NCBI GenBank assembly: GCA_002189035.1
Contig: NEEC01000012.1
Span: 2,542,001 to 2,606,000 of the forward strand
Length of the DNA: 64,000 bases
Reading direction: 5' to 3'
Origin: Utricularia gibba
Lineage: Eukaryota > Streptophyta > Magnoliopsida > Lamiales > Lentibulariaceae
Part shown: piece by piece, positions 37,841 to 52,916 of the stretch
Position numbering within the stretch: position 1 is the stretch's first letter
How the letters are laid out: the number at the start of each line of letters is the position of its first letter
Program-made: the position numbers and the translations under genes
The notes under the pieces: generated by a model
Told to the model about the DNA's origin: nothing
Seen by the model: the letters and a program-made list of their open reading frames with translations, nothing else
Databases searched by the model: none

Positions 37841-40428
37841 TACGCCAAGACGTAGAGCAGCACGATCCGACCGCTTTTTCCCCAACAAAAACTCAGCCTT
37901 GATGTTATGTCAGCGAAGAAACATACGCATCTATGATGGGTCCGGAACAAAAACGAAATCCAGGGTATCCAAGTACAGAATTGGGATCAGCAAACGCCAC
38001 ACCAATAAAAATGGCGTTGTTTAGGTTTCCCGAGAGCACACGGGAACCAACTGGTGACAGAAGAGTGGGAAATCTGGAAAGTGGCAGAAAACTACAACCA
38101 TCACAGTAAAAGGCATCACGCTTACCGCGCACCACAACCATCTACATCCCCCTTTTACTTCACATTTCTGTAAGGAAGACGACAGCTTTCGGGTTCCACT
38201 CTTCATCCGTAAAACTTGACGATACACTACCCACAACAATGTACGTACTGTAAATGCCTTCAGGAGCAACGGAGCTCACAGAGAGCAGCGCATTCCCTCC
38301 ATAAAACGTCATCAACAAACAAAAAAAAAATCTCTCCTTTACCTCACAGCTCGCCGATTCCAGTGTAATTGTCACGTGGTCACCCGATTTGTAGGCATCT
38401 TTAACAGTTGACTTTTGAAAAATATTACCGTCGTTAAACTTTCAAAATCAAAAATTTTACCTTAAACATTTAATATAATATTGTTAATAAATGCTTCTTT
38501 TATTAATTACTGTTGAAGTAATTATTGTGGCGGTTCTGAGTCCAACCGGCCCCTTCGCCGGTTCCGCCGCAAACCGAAGATGGCTTCCGCCGACCCGGTA
38601 GTTAGAAGAACCGCTCATGGAGAAAACGAGGAAATCGCTCGCCCGGCTGACCGGGGTTGTCCGATATCCGGTCAACCAGGTTGAACCGCCGGCTGACGCA
38701 AACAGTAAATAAGCGAAAAAGAAACTTTTTATTTTTAGAAAGCAATATTATTATTTTATAATGGTGGGAAAAAATAACTGAGAAAGTGATGGGTCGTAGA
38801 TTCTAGACCCAAGTGAGTGGGCCCGCAGTCTGCCCTGGAGACAACTGTGAAGGGTATGAGTGACGCAGTGGTCCACAGAGCGAATTACGAGAAAGCCCAT
38901 GGGCCACCGAACTTCAATAAATGACTTCAAAATTGGATTCCTGTAACAACCAAACAGCCTGGAAATTCATGGCTTCTCCCTCCTTTTACATATATTCCAA
39001 TTTTTTTAATTATAAAATAAGATTGGAAATAATAAATGATAATTGAAAATATCCATTCTTTTCAAAATGTACTATCCATTTACTTAAATAAATTAAAAAT
39101 AGAATTAAAGATGATGACAATAAAATTATTTTAATATATTATTAAAGATATATCAAAGTAAAATTATCTTATGTCACATTTAATATTCAAATCTCACCCA
39201 TCACCCCTTCCATTTCATTTCTCAAATTCTAAACATTTTAAATTCCAAAATTTTAATCTCAATTTTTTAAAATCCATGAAACTGATAATGGAATATGATT
39301 TTCTTAATAATTATTAAATTACAAAAATGCTCGAAACAATGCATTTTTTAATTGTACGATATTATTCGCTTTCATAATCTATTTCTCATAATTTTACATT
39401 CTCTAATTCTAAGGAAAATATATCATACAAGATTAGAGAAGATTAATCTATATAAATTATTATTTTGGTTGTTCATAAACAATATTAGATTCACCTAAGG
39501 TATTTACAACCTTATTTGGGGCTCTAAATTCCAGTTAAATATTTTATAATCCTAATTGTTGTGTTAGTTTTTTTATTAAAAATATTTTTTAATAATATTA
39601 TTATTATTACAATGGTCCCTGGGTGGTTGTACTGTACTGTGCCCAGCAAGGGGATGGGCTTTTAAAGAAAGGTCTGAGGCACCATAATTCAAGTGACAGG
39701 GTGACTCTGGAAAATGTAAATAAAATATTATCATTCAAAATAAATATATAAATACATATTTTAAGAATTTTTCAGTGGGCTGTGTTTTGGGTTGATCTCA
39801 TTTGGGCAGGCCCATTCTTTTCAATACAGGGGACCGGCCCAATTTGGACCTCGGGCCCCATGAGAAGCCCAGATACTCTGGGAGAGTAGTGGGCCCTGTA
39901 CGGGGGCCTCCTTTATGGAGCTGTGTCGTAGCGAGTACATCCCCATCATTAGGCATCAGTGAAATTTATTCCATCTTCTGCAAGCACCCACCTTACCCTT
40001 CATTGAATGCACTTAAATTGAGAGGACAAAAAGCTGGAAAGCGAGATGCCAATGGGAGGCCTCGGAGTTTCTATCAGGTGCTGCTGTGAGTAACCTGTGT
40101 TATGGGGTGGCAAAAAGATGGAATTTTTGTTATTCCCATTCGGAAAGATTGGATTTGTATCTCTGGGTTGTGTTCGCCTTCGAGCTGCCAAGTGGTGGTG
40201 AAATGTTGATGGTTTTGATCTGTTCGAGGAAACTTTAAGCCTTTTTTTCAATTTTCATTTGTTTCTGTGATATCCTTTTTGTCGTGGATTGGTGTTCATC
40301 ACACCACGAGGGGTTGTCAGAGAGCCAAAAAATTTTCAAAAAAACAACTTGTTTTTATAAGCAGGTTGTTTGGTTTTGTCTCTGCCGCGCATTTTGGATT
40401 GTGGTTGCTCTTCCTTGCGTTGAGGGAA
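37841..40428. other. Long divergent spacer between LYK3 and IQD genes
   Basis: The left end (37841-38400) is the LYK3 promoter side with a G-box at 38373-38378. A GC-rich island of about 180 bp at 38525-38700, rich in CCGG-type words, stands out from AT-rich surroundings and encodes nothing I recognise. 38930-39770 is very AT-rich. 39780-40428 probably includes the IQD promoter and leader. Confidence 0.5.
38373..38378. promoter_or_regulatory. G-box CACGTG upstream of LYK3
   Basis: CACGTG followed by GTC, an ABRE/G-box context, lies 533 bp upstream of the LYK3 start codon. It would fit abscisic-acid or bZIP/bHLH control; chance occurrence is possible. Confidence 0.3.
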
Positions 40429-41595
40429 ATGGGAAAGGCTACCATGTGGATTAGAGCTCTCCTTGGAATGAAGAAAGGTAAAGGAAATGGGGAAGATGAT
40501 TCTGCTCTGAGAAAGGAAAAGAAAAGATGGAGTTTCGCAAGGGCTGGTAAGGAAACGGCTGGAAGCCGAATTCCAGGGTACGACGACGACTTCCCCTGGC
40601 GGAGAAGTTATTTTTCTAGCACCCAGAAGGAGCAAACCAAGGATGCTATTGCAGTTGCCGCTGCCGCCGTCGTTCGGGTTACGAGCCAGCGCAGGGGAGC
40701 TACTATCTTCTCCTACGGCAGAGCGCTACGCGCCGCCGTCACGATTCAAACTGTGTTTAGAAGCTATTTAGTGAGTGTCTACAAACAAAAAAAGAAACAC
40801 CTGCTATTTCAAATCCCTCTCCAAAACTCCAATTTTTTTTTCACTTTACAGGCCAGAAAAGCTTTAAGGGCTTTGAAAGGATTAGTGAAACTGCAAGCGC
40901 TTGTAAGAGGATTTCTTGTAAGAAAGCGAGCTGCTGCTACGCTTCATAGCATGCAAGCTCTGTTTCGGGCTCAGGCTGTTGTTCGGGCTCAGAAAAACAG
41001 GGGAAGAAAGTATATTGTAAGAACAGAGGTTTTTTTCCCCTTTAATCCAAACCCAATACAAACGCAGTAATGTTCATTTTTGCAGGGGAATCGCCATGAT
41101 CACCGAGCTGCATCTCGCAGCAAGAGGGTTACTGTTGGATTACATGGCAACCCAGCAATCGACAAAACTCTGAAAGTCGATCCCTGCCGGCCTCGATTTG
41201 CGGACGACCATTGTTACCATACATCGTCACCACTCCGGTGTTTGATACCCGCCCGGTTATCGGTTCCGGAGTACCGGATTCACAGAGATTTCGACTGGGG
41301 GGAGGAACACAAGTGTTCCTCATCTCAGAACACACCGCGGTTTGGGCATGCTTCCTCCCCTGCAAAGAGTTTTTACAGTGAGAGCCTTCCCAGAGCGTAT
41401 CACAACAAGCCTCCGAGTTACATGGCGAATACGCATTCGTTTAACGCAAAACTGAGATCTCAAAGCGCCCCAAGACAACGACATGAAAGGGGACTGAAGG
41501 GCGGGCTTCCATTAATGGCATCAAGAAGCAGCTTCAGTGGGGTTAGGATGCACAGATCTTGTTCCAGGGTCCATGAAGATTCTGGATGTTACTAG
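40429..41595 (+). CDS. IQ67-domain (IQD) calmodulin-binding protein
   Basis: Three exons (40429-40770, 40852-41016, 41086-41595) give 338 residues. The IQ67 domain spans the first intron, which sits at the conserved position inside the first IQ motif ([13 protein letters not shown] then [20 protein letters not shown]). Further IQ-like repeats follow. The N-terminus [18 protein letters not shown] and the basic body fit small IQD proteins, which bind calmodulin and often dock on microtubules or the plasma membrane. The C-terminal half is basic and Ser/Arg-rich ([14 protein letters not shown]). A longer upstream frame is leader sequence. Confidence 0.93.
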
Positions 41596-41676
41596 TCGAT
41601 AGGCTATGTTGTAAACCACCCTTTTTGCTTGAATCACTCTCGGTGGCAAAAAAATCAGCCTCTCAAGTGCTGTGCC

Positions 41677-42290
41677 TTAGAATCTGGCTTTGACTGCCGA
41701 AAAATGGTGTCTTTTGGCTGATGACTTCCTGATTATCGGCTTAGGTAGGATGCATGGCTTGTAACTGCTACTGTGGCCATGGCCACACCTCTTTGAGGAC
41801 TTCCGCGAACTCCTTTTCTTCACAAGATTTTCAACGCTTGCAACCCTCGAAAGAGAAGCAAACGACTCCGATTTCCCCTGATAAAACTTGGAAAGACCCC
41901 TTCTGCAAAACACCCAGGAATCCAAACCTTTAGAAACGAATGTGAAGAGAATCTGAGATGGGAGCTTGCTTACTTGATAGGCAGGTTCTTCATCAGCTCA
42001 GAAAAGTCGTTCATGGCGGACGGCGAGGAAGATACGTCGTCGTCTGACTTGGATGAGGAGCCATTGGAATCCATCGACGAGTCCACTCCAATAGATGATG
42101 AGGTGCATTCGTCATCCATCTGTAAAGAACGCAAGGAGTTGTGTATCGCATAGAATGAGTAAACTTCATCGTCTTTATACATGGCCCTGGGAAATCTGGC
42201 CGAGGAAGAGTTGACGCAGGTAGGACGTATCTCTGAGTCGTGTCCGCGTGTCGGCTGGTTAGTTGGATCGCTCCTTGATAGCAACCCCAT
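41677..42290 (-). CDS. OXIDATIVE STRESS 3-like protein
   Basis: Two exons (42290-41974, 41902-41677) give 180 residues. The family marks are a Ser-rich acidic middle (SSSKSDDDVSSSPS), then the conserved LPIKRGLSKFYQGKSESF, where the intron splits the Lys codon, then a basic end with KPCILPKPIIRKSS. OXS3-family proteins are nuclear and improve tolerance to heavy metals and oxidants, apparently as chromatin or transcription cofactors. The start is uncertain; the frame is open upstream but without another ATG. Confidence 0.8.
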
Positions 42291-43164
42291 CGCCCTTATC
42301 CATACACCGTGTCCATGAAGATGCAAAAGCGTCCCTCCCTCGTCAGAGAAGCCCCTTTTATTCCCGACCACGAATTTCCTCACAAGTGATGACGTGTCGG
42401 ACGCCGCCACGCCATTGTTGATCGAGTAGCTACGATTCTATCTATCTACTCTGTGGTACAGTGAAAGAAAACCTTAGGAAACTGAAACCTGTCCACAGAT
42501 GCGAGTCTCTGGTTCAGACATCACTGTTCCAGCTCAACAATCTCAACTTTGATCCATCTGAATTATCTTGCGGTCTGAAGAAGGTGGTTCTGGGTCAATG
42601 GGAGACCTTGGAAAACTTGATCATCGGAACTGGAATGCATTCCTTTTGAAGCCGGAGAAATTCCAAGCCCCCAGATGATCGGATCACACAGCAGCGAAAG
42701 AGCTGTGGCTTCTGCGAGCAACGAGACATTGGAGATGAAGGTGTCTCCAAGCAAGCATTAACCGTAGAGTTTTCAGCAGCTCCTGAATCCACCCCATTGT
42801 TCTTTCCCTTAAAGAGAAGCTTATGATGTATTGCTTTTCTTGCGCTGCACAGAGAGAACCGCTCAATACTGATGACTGAGGCCAGCCTCGACTTTATTTC
42901 TCTCCAGTTTGCCAACAAGTAGCTAGAGATTCCTTATGATCCTTGGACCTGCAAATGCCTCAAAGGGGAGTAAAAAAAGAAAGATGCCAAACAAGATTAC
43001 AACCATTTGGAATGCAAGTTCAAAGATTTAGCAATCAGATCTTGGAAAGCATACAAAAAGTTGCATCCTTTAACATAAGCGAATTCATTCCAATCTCATC
43101 AATTATCGGTAATCAGTGTTTTCACCAGAAAAAAACAAAAAAAAAAAACACAGGCACCACGGCG
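42291..43164. other. Spacer, no recognised gene
   Basis: Short open frames exist on both strands (the longest on minus at 42595-42918) but none resembles a protein. The right end is the 3' side of the TIC20-II gene and has an A10 run near 43138. Confidence 0.5.
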
Positions 43165-43791
43165 TCAATCCAACTGACGTCCGGCGGCCTCTGCAACCAA
43201 CGGTAAGTAAGGCGTTTTGCCCAAAATGCTAGAAACCAGCCCGTAGATGAAACACGCCGCCACAAACACAAAAATCCCAGAATGCGCCCACGCCGTCAAT
43301 TTCAGCACGAGTCCCGACCGGCCAGGGGAAATAATCCGCTGCAACAACACCGGAACCGCGAGCAGAACATCCAGGACAAGGGCCTGCAGAGCATTATACC
43401 TCGCGTAGCGACTAAAATTAGGGTTTCGTACGACGCCGAGATAGAGGCCGAAGAATGTGATAAAACTGGCGAAGGGCAGGGAATGGTACATCGACAACAA
43501 GGGAAATAGGGGCTCTAAAGGGGCCGCGAGAACAGGGTACTTGGTAAAGAGATAGCGTCCATACTGAAGGCCGTTGAAGAAGGGGAGAAAATACGACGCC
43601 GCGGAGATAATGCGGTCGGCTGCCGGAGTCGTCGTGCTCGAACATTTTATAAGCGCCGTGTTTGGTGAAGATGCGCGGCGGAGATAAGATGATGCTGGGA
43701 ATGAATGCAACGGAAGAAACGTGGGCGCGCCGTGACGATTGAGCTTCGATTGCCCCGGTGGGAAGAGGCGGAGCAGCGGAATACTGGACAT
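43165..43791 (-). CDS. TIC20-II: Chloroplast inner-envelope translocon protein TIC20-II
   Basis: An intronless frame of 208 residues. The first 55 or so residues form a Ser/Pro-rich transit peptide. Four membrane spans follow with strong family motifs: ISAASYFLPFFNGLQYGRYL, FASFITFFGLYLGVVRN, FSRYARYNALQALVLDVLL and a terminal GKTPYLPLVAEAAGRQ. TIC20 proteins are channel components of the inner-envelope protein import machinery. The minor TIC20-II type lacks the long N-terminal extension of TIC20-I. A telobox (AAACCCTAA) lies about 46 bp upstream. Confidence 0.95.
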   Translation of the reverse strand: MSSIPLLRLFPPGQSKLNRHGAPTFLPLHSFPASSYLRRASSPNTALIKCSSTTTPAADRIISAASYFLPFFNGLQYGRYLFTKYPVLAAPLEPLFPLLSMYHSLPFASFITFFGLYLGVVRNPNFSRYARYNALQALVLDVLLAVPVLLQRIISPGRSGLVLKLTAWAHSGIFVFVAACFIYGLVSSILGKTPYLPLVAEAAGRQLD

Positions 43792-44277
43792 GGTTTCGCC
43801 GCTTCGAGCGAGAGATGTGCGATAGCGCTGTAACGTAAACCCTAAATATTTATAGGGCATGTTCCACACGACACCATATCCAAACAGCCATCCATGGTAG
43901 GCCATGGATGTTCATTTCGGCTTCAGGGAAGTGATGCAGAATGGGATTTCTGACTACAAATACCTGATGAGAGCTTCTGGTGATTGTAGTACGGCAGTTT
44001 GATGCCTGTTCATCGTTCCATCTGTCCCAGAACTCCACAGGACCGCTGCTATGGCAGTTATCCTAGTGTACGAGGTTTGATTTGGAATGGAGATGAATGC
44101 AGAAGAAAGTACAACTGAAGAAATTGGAATGTATTGAAAAAGCTGCTAGCTAACGCTCTCTGGGTTTGGACAAATACAAGCAGATCACAAGGCATTAGAC
44201 ATACAAGCAGGCTTCAAGTTCATCAACTCCTCTGGACAGAGAAGACTCAAATTCCTTGGCGACTTGAAATCACACCC
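43792..44277. other. TIC20-II promoter and CRT3 3' side
   Basis: No exon is seen apart from the telobox near TIC20-II. The right part should be the 3' untranslated region of the calreticulin gene. Confidence 0.5.
43837..43845. promoter_or_regulatory. Telobox AAACCCTAA before TIC20-II
   Basis: The telo-box core AAACCCTAA lies about 46 bp upstream of the TIC20-II start, close to a likely transcription start. Such elements are frequent in plant promoters of translation and organelle-biogenesis genes. Confidence 0.5.
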
Positions 44278-46927
<2,650 letters not shown>

Positions 46928-47446
46928 TTTTCTGGGTTAAGTGCGAAGCTAACTGAACTGAAGCCTGAGGCATATAAATAAGAATAAAGTTGCGAACTTT
47001 TCGATTATTACAGTCATGCCACCAAGACTTCAAAGTCCCTTAGGGCCCATTTCCACGCAGCTTCCACCAATAGGATTCGGAAATAGATGGGAGACTCGGG
47101 TTGACCCCAAATGCATGCGTCTTTTTCTTAAAAAACGAATTTTCATTTGTAAAAGAGACCAATTCTGAAGCGTAAACTGTAAAGTAGATACATCAAGACT
47201 TGACCACTTCTGTGCCTGAATGCGAGGTTTCTCCTTTGGCTTGGAATAGGGACTACTTGAAGCGCATCTAAGGAAAATACCTGAGTATTAAATGAGCAAT
47301 GCTCCTACCACATTCACTCCTAATGAATGGTTACCAGAATCCTCTTTAAATCAGATCACATATGATAACATATTGGTCTCCTCCATGTTCTTCAAATGAA
47401 CCATTTACTAATTGTTGGAATTGATACAGAGAGAACAGGGCAGTAA
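46928..47446. other. CRT3 promoter and Ycf20-like 3' side
   Basis: No exon or clear motif is seen in this stretch of about 520 bp. Confidence 0.5.
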
Positions 47447-48108
47447 TCAACTACCCAATTTGAATGCATCAACAAACAGCCCCAAGCACACGCCTGCTTT
47501 CCAGTAGTTTATCATCACCACCAGCATCTGCAGTTTGCCACCAGAGACTGGCCTTCTGTACATGAGCATGCCAATGCCTTCAATGGCAGCAACCACCACC
47601 CCTGCTACCAAAACATCCCAATCGCCTGTCTGCCCGAGAATCGTTGCCAAGGCATTCGCTGTGTAGAAACCAAGTAGCACCAGGAACACTTTCGATGGGA
47701 AGTTCTTCCGAACCGTGTTCAGCTTACTTAGTAGCTGCCTACTACCAGCACCGACTATCCTGCCTAAACGAGTTCCGCCAACATTCGAACTCTCTGCATT
47801 GGCATCTTCGGGTTGATTGTTTGTTGTAAATCCATCAGTGTTCAATGCACATACTATTCTAGGCCCAGCCCTTCTCTTGTGGCAACTGCTTCATTAAACA
47901 AGTGCCTTAGAGACTGACATTTGGAAGAATCAATAAGGAAAAGCGACTTCAAGATTCCAAGAAAGACTATCAGTTAGAAAATACACCTATTTTCATGTGA
48001 AGGAGAAAGGAATTTCGCAGGCTGGCTAAGCACATCCTTCTTGTGAATCAAAAGAGTTCCTAATCTCTCATATCCTCCACCACCCACGAGAGATACAGAT
48101 CGCAACAT
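47447..48108 (-). CDS. Ycf20-like plastid membrane protein (DUF565)
   Basis: Two exons (48108-47987, 47885-47447) give 186 residues. The N-terminal about 70 residues are Ser/Lys-rich and fit a chloroplast transit peptide. The Ycf20 core follows: KVFLVLLGFYTANALATILG, then QTGDWDVLVAGVVVAAIEGI, GMLMYRRP, and a last hydrophobic span. In Arabidopsis a Ycf20 homologue (NPQ7) is needed for normal non-photochemical quenching, so a thylakoid role is inferred. The small first exon was found by phase (AG plus T) and by its ATG. Confidence 0.87.
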
Positions 48109-48796
48109 CATAATATGCCGTTAAGAGAACACAAACTGCAATTGCAATACAAACGGCGCAGTTCATCAAATGCCCAAGAAAAAAGGTAAACACGCAAATT
48201 CCACAAATATCACTTTTTAGTCTACGCCATCTAAAATGAAACCAATTTCAGTGAACATCCGGATTCGAAAATCAAGTGGAGAAGAAGCCTTGTTAACATT
48301 AGATTGCAAGATTCACTTCTGTATACCTGAATCATTTTACAGAAAAAAAAATGGGTATGCGGACGTCGGAGAACTACATCTAAACAACTGTTACTTGTTA
48401 GCATCTGCAACCAATTTGAACTTCGGCAGCAGTAAAGGAAAGTCGGGGAAGAGGAATTGAAACCCGTAAGCCACTAGAAAGTTCTGAAACACACGTTAAT
48501 CGTTGCCAATCACCTGCGAATGAAAACACAGAAGCCAATTTTTACCATTACGTCACTTGAGCAAAATCCCGAGCTTTCCAGTCCAACTTTCTTGCCCATT
48601 CAAATAGAATCCAACTTTGTGGCGATTTCGCGATACCCTAGTGTGTTTCCTTAAAAAGATATATATACAAATAGGTATGCATATGTAGTTAGAAAAGAAT
48701 TACTTTTTGAGCATAACTAGCACACGAATTGGCGAATCAGGAACACGTCGCCCCAAGGAAGTGGTTTCAACATTGAAATCAGGAACGGAGGCGGGA
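48109..48796. other. Divergent promoter region, Ycf20-like and TMEM62-like genes
   Basis: The two genes start back to back about 690 bp apart. No further exon is seen. Confidence 0.5.
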
Positions 48797-51625
48797 ATGA
48801 GAGTGAGGAGGAATAGGGGAGGGGGATGGGGAACAACTCTGATTCCTGTGGCCTTCTTTCTTCTACAAGTTGCATTCGCGTTGGCGATCTCTCAGAGCAA
48901 TAGCAGTTCTGATGGGAGAAGAAGAGAAATGAGAGTAGTGGATGATGTGGTGTGGGTAGTGCAGCTCTCTGATCTTCACTTCAGCGTGAATCATCCTGAG
49001 AGAGCCCAGGACTTCATCGACATTGTCGGGCCTACGTTCGGGTTTGTGAAGCCAACTTTGGTCCTTCTCACTGGTGATCTCACAGGTGATTTCTGAATAT
49101 CCATTATTCATGATCTCAATATTGCTCTGTGTTGAACTTTGGATTCTCTGATCTAGAGAACGATTATATTGATAATGGTATTTTACATGTAGCGGCATGG
49201 CAGATATATTCATCTATGAGCGTGAAGGTTACATCTGGTTTAGTCAATGCGTTTTCTTGTGCTTATTAAAAATGTTTCTTTAGTATGTTCTCAATTTGGT
49301 CGTGGATTGAAAGATGAATTGAGTTGTAAATGTGAAGTTTTGTAATGATTAGTTGTGGTTTGGGAATCACCTTGATTGCGTTAGTCTTTTTGTTCGAGCT
49401 AACAATTGAGTTAGCTAAAGATGATGGTTGGGAATCATCTCAGCATTTTGTGTTTGAGTCTGTTTAGAAATTTCTGAATAAAGTGGAATTTAATTTTTCT
49501 ATCTCTTAGATGGTAAAAGCCTGGATATGTTGACCATGAAACAAGACGAAAAGGAGTGGATAGAGTACCGGAAGGTGATGCAAAATGTTGTGAAGAGGAG
49601 TGGACTTGATAAGAGCTCCTTTTATGATGTCAGAGGAAATCATGACAACTTTGGTGTCCCTATAGGAAATGGTTCCTTGGACTTCTTCTCGAGGTATAGC
49701 ATCTCTGGGCAGCTACAAAGAGATGCAAAGGTCAATACCATCACCATTGAGGTATGTGAACTCAAATTGCTGTTGTTATTTGCTGTACAAAAATTAAGAT
49801 CATCTATCATGATTGTTCGTTCACTTTTGAATAACCATTTCACATGTTTTGTAATTTAATGGTTGCGCAGACAAGCAGAAGGAAACTTCTTTTTGTTGGA
49901 TTTGATAGCACATTATATCCTGGATTACGAGGGCCGACGAACCTCTTGGGGCACCCAAATGATGAACTTCTGAATGAAATAGATTCTGAACTATCACAAA
50001 TGGAGTCAGCTGCTATTCCACTCACTAAAGTTTCATTCGGGCATTTTCCACTTTCCTTTTCTGCAGCTTCCGAGTCCGGAAGGTCCCTTAGAGATTTATT
50101 CATCAAACACTCATTGGATGTATATTTATGCGGCCATCTACACACAAAATTTGGTAAAAATCTAAAGAGGTACCATGGCACCTGGCATCCAACTCTACAT
50201 TCCAATGAGTTATTTCAGTTAAATGGTCATCGATTGTCTTCAGAAAATGGCTCTGGTTGCCATGGTAGTGAAGCACGAAATGGTGGTTTTTGGGAGTGGG
50301 AAATGGGAGATTGGAGGAAGAGTCGAGCGATGCGCATTTTGGCTGTTGATGGTGGTCATATTTCATTTACAGATTTTGACTTTAAGTTTGGACCCGAGAG
50401 CATTATTGTAGTGCCAACATTCCCTTTGGACTCGAGATTCTCTTCAGCATCACAAAACTGTAAATCTGACGTTTCTGAGCCTTCCTCCATGAAGTCCATC
50501 AGAGCTTTGGTTTTCTCTGCTTCTCCAATATTATCAGTTTTGGCAAAGATATATGATTCTTCTTCTGGGAGTCATACTGTTGTGTTGGAATCAGTAATGA
50601 CAAAGGCTGCAAGTTCTCATAACAGTCTCTTCGTTGCACCATGGAATATACAAGATTTTGAAGATCCATCTCCTGAAAGATACCTGCTTGAAATAGTAGC
50701 AACTGATATCAGTGGTAAATCAGTTGCCTCTGAACTGAGGCCATTCTCAGTAGCAGGTACTCCTGCAAAGTTCCCCTGGAGATGGAAAGAATTCTTGATG
50801 ATGGGCTGCCAGTGGGATGCCTTATACTATCCAATATTTTGGTTATTCTACTTTTTAGTCCTCCCCATTCTTCTCGTTCCAAGGTTTCTCCTGTCATTCT
50901 CACGGAGGCAGTACACATACAGAGGCTTCAATGCCAATGAAAGCTTCATCAACCGAGCTTTTAGACTATCCATGGAACTCTGCAACATTCAAATCACATG
51001 GTTTGGCATGACTGTTTACGTGTTCTACCTTGTGTTATGCCCATGGTTTTCCGGCCGAACATTTAGTTCCGACGAAGAGCGACTATACATGGTCTACAGA
51101 GGCTGGTTATCAGGATTCAATGATATGAGGAAGCCTCAATACATTGGCTCCCAGATGTCATGGTTGTGGTTTTTCCACACATCTATCTGGTGGTTTTGCC
51201 TGCACTAGTGACAATGGTGGCTCTAGCTGCTGAGAACGGATTATATCGAAGGTACCCTCTTTCATCCTCAAACAAGAAGAACGATGACCACAATATACCT
51301 CCACCCGAATCCTATACAAATTCCATTCACCATCAACGTAGAAGGTGGCAAAGGAAATTTCTTTTGTTGATCTGCTTATCCATTTTCTGGAAGCATTACA
51401 CGGTATATATATATTATGTTCTTTCTTGTACCAATCCCTTTCGATATGCATTTCAAATCCAAGGTCATTGTTAGCATGATTCCTTGTCAATCTGTGGTGT
51501 TGCAGAGCTGTGTAGCGTTGATGAAAGCATACGAGATGAGCCCTTTTGTTCATTTTCCTGTATACTGTTTTGGAGTCCCTGCATTGCTGGTTTACACGAT
51601 CTGGAAAACTGCTGGCGCTCTTTAG
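48797..51625 (+). pseudogene. TMEM62-like membrane metallophosphoesterase, one frameshift
   Basis: Exons 48797-49085, 49510-49751, 49871-51402 and 51506-51625 encode a plant homologue of TMEM62 (At3g03305 type). Calcineurin-like phosphatase motifs are present: VVQLSDLHFS, LLTGDLTDG, VRGNHDNFG, FGHFPLS and YLCGHLHTKFG. An Ig-like middle and several C-terminal membrane spans follow. An N-terminal signal or anchor (LIPVAFFLLQVAFALAIS) precedes the enzyme part. In exon 3 the frame breaks at 51150-51152 (CCC): before it the match runs to RKPQYIGS, and after it the family sequence resumes in another frame as PDVMVVVFPHIYLVVLPALV. One more C would restore continuity. The allele as written would stop about 55 bp later and lose the last membrane spans. 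The substrate is unknown. Confidence 0.87.
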
Positions 51626-51887
51626 GTAGCTTTTGATGCCATTCACAGGGAGCAGCTGCTCAAGAAGCTACATTTTATTAGCAAGGCACATGTACTCTGT
51701 AGCTAGGCTCAAAAACCTGTTAAACCCAAGGGAATTGAACTTAATTTGGTTTTTCAGTTTTCAGTTTTCAGATCTAAAGATCCATTTTTGTTCTCACACA
51801 CATCACACAGACAAAAAGGAGCACAGATATGAGCTCTATTGTATACTCGGGACTGTAAAAACAGAGTTTTTTTTTTTTTTCTTCAGG

Positions 51888-52447
51888 TTACACTTGAAAG
51901 GGCAATGACCATCTTCTGCCATTAACATCTCCAACTTCAGCGCTGCTGGAGCTTCCGCCATTGATTCCCTTCCTCTCCATGTAAGCATAGTAATTCAAGA
52001 AGAAGGCAAGCGTGAGCACAACCCATTCCAGACAGAACATCAGGACGCAGAGCCCCCCTGCGAGTTTCAGAATCACCACACCATCTTCCTCCCTCACGTA
52101 CGACTTCAAGTGCCCCAGGAAGTCAGAGGGCCTCGTGAATATCAGGACAGACACGGATCCCTGAAAGATGGCAGTTAGAACAGTAGCCACCATGTGGGCG
52201 CCGTAGAATTTCCCGGCGGAGGATGCGGACCGTGAGGCGGCGGCGCAGCCGGAGATGGCGCCGGCGATTGTGATTGCGTGGAGAAGGATCAGGAGGAAGC
52301 CGACGAGGGAGGGAAGAGGCGGAGAGAAAGGGTGAGGAAGATGCAGCTTGAGGCGGCGCCCAGGAGGACGTAGTTCGTGAGGATGAATACTTTGTGGGTG
52401 TGAGGATGAGAGCACTCTCCGCCGGAGAAGTCGATCGACAAACCCAT
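51888..52447 (-). pseudogene. Four-span membrane protein, inverted copy A, frameshifted
   Basis: This is a near-identical inverted copy of the gene at 52917-53480. The first 484 coding bases (to GINGGS) differ from that copy by one substitution and one missing C: CCC at 52311-52313 (minus strand) instead of CCCC. The missing base breaks the frame after about 45 residues, and the intact frame continues with FLLILLHAITIAGAISG to the end. The last 22 codons have clearly diverged from the other copy. The protein family was not recognised; it is a plant membrane protein of four spans without known motifs. Whether the break is real or an assembly error is open. Confidence 0.82.
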
Positions 52448-52916
52448 TTTCCGATGCAAATATTTGAAAGAGCTTTAAATTCTAATATATCTGAAACTCT
52501 GTATTGAGCTCGCGGAAGAAGAGCCGGGCGTTATATAATACTCAGGGCAGAGTTTCAGAATCAACGGTCACATTTCAGATCATGAAAGTAATCCTCAACG
52601 GCTACTTCACGCCGTGTCCTGATGAAGATCGCGCGTGTCCCCGAGTCGTCCCCACTCCATTTCCCAATTCTAAAAATCAAATGTAGACAAAAAGGGAAAC
52701 AAAATCGAGTGAAGATGTGGGGACACGGCGACGCGCCACGAACTAGCCGTTGCGACACTTCCTTTCAAAAAATCTCAACGGGCGGAAATATGACCGTTGC
52801 CGTCTGAAACTCTTCCCCCTCCTGTCGTGAATTTACCCAACCTGCTCCTCCTCTCCACCTTCACAACTCGGAGAAAAAAAGCTCTTTTTTCTACTGTTTT
52901 TGCATCCGAAGAAGAA

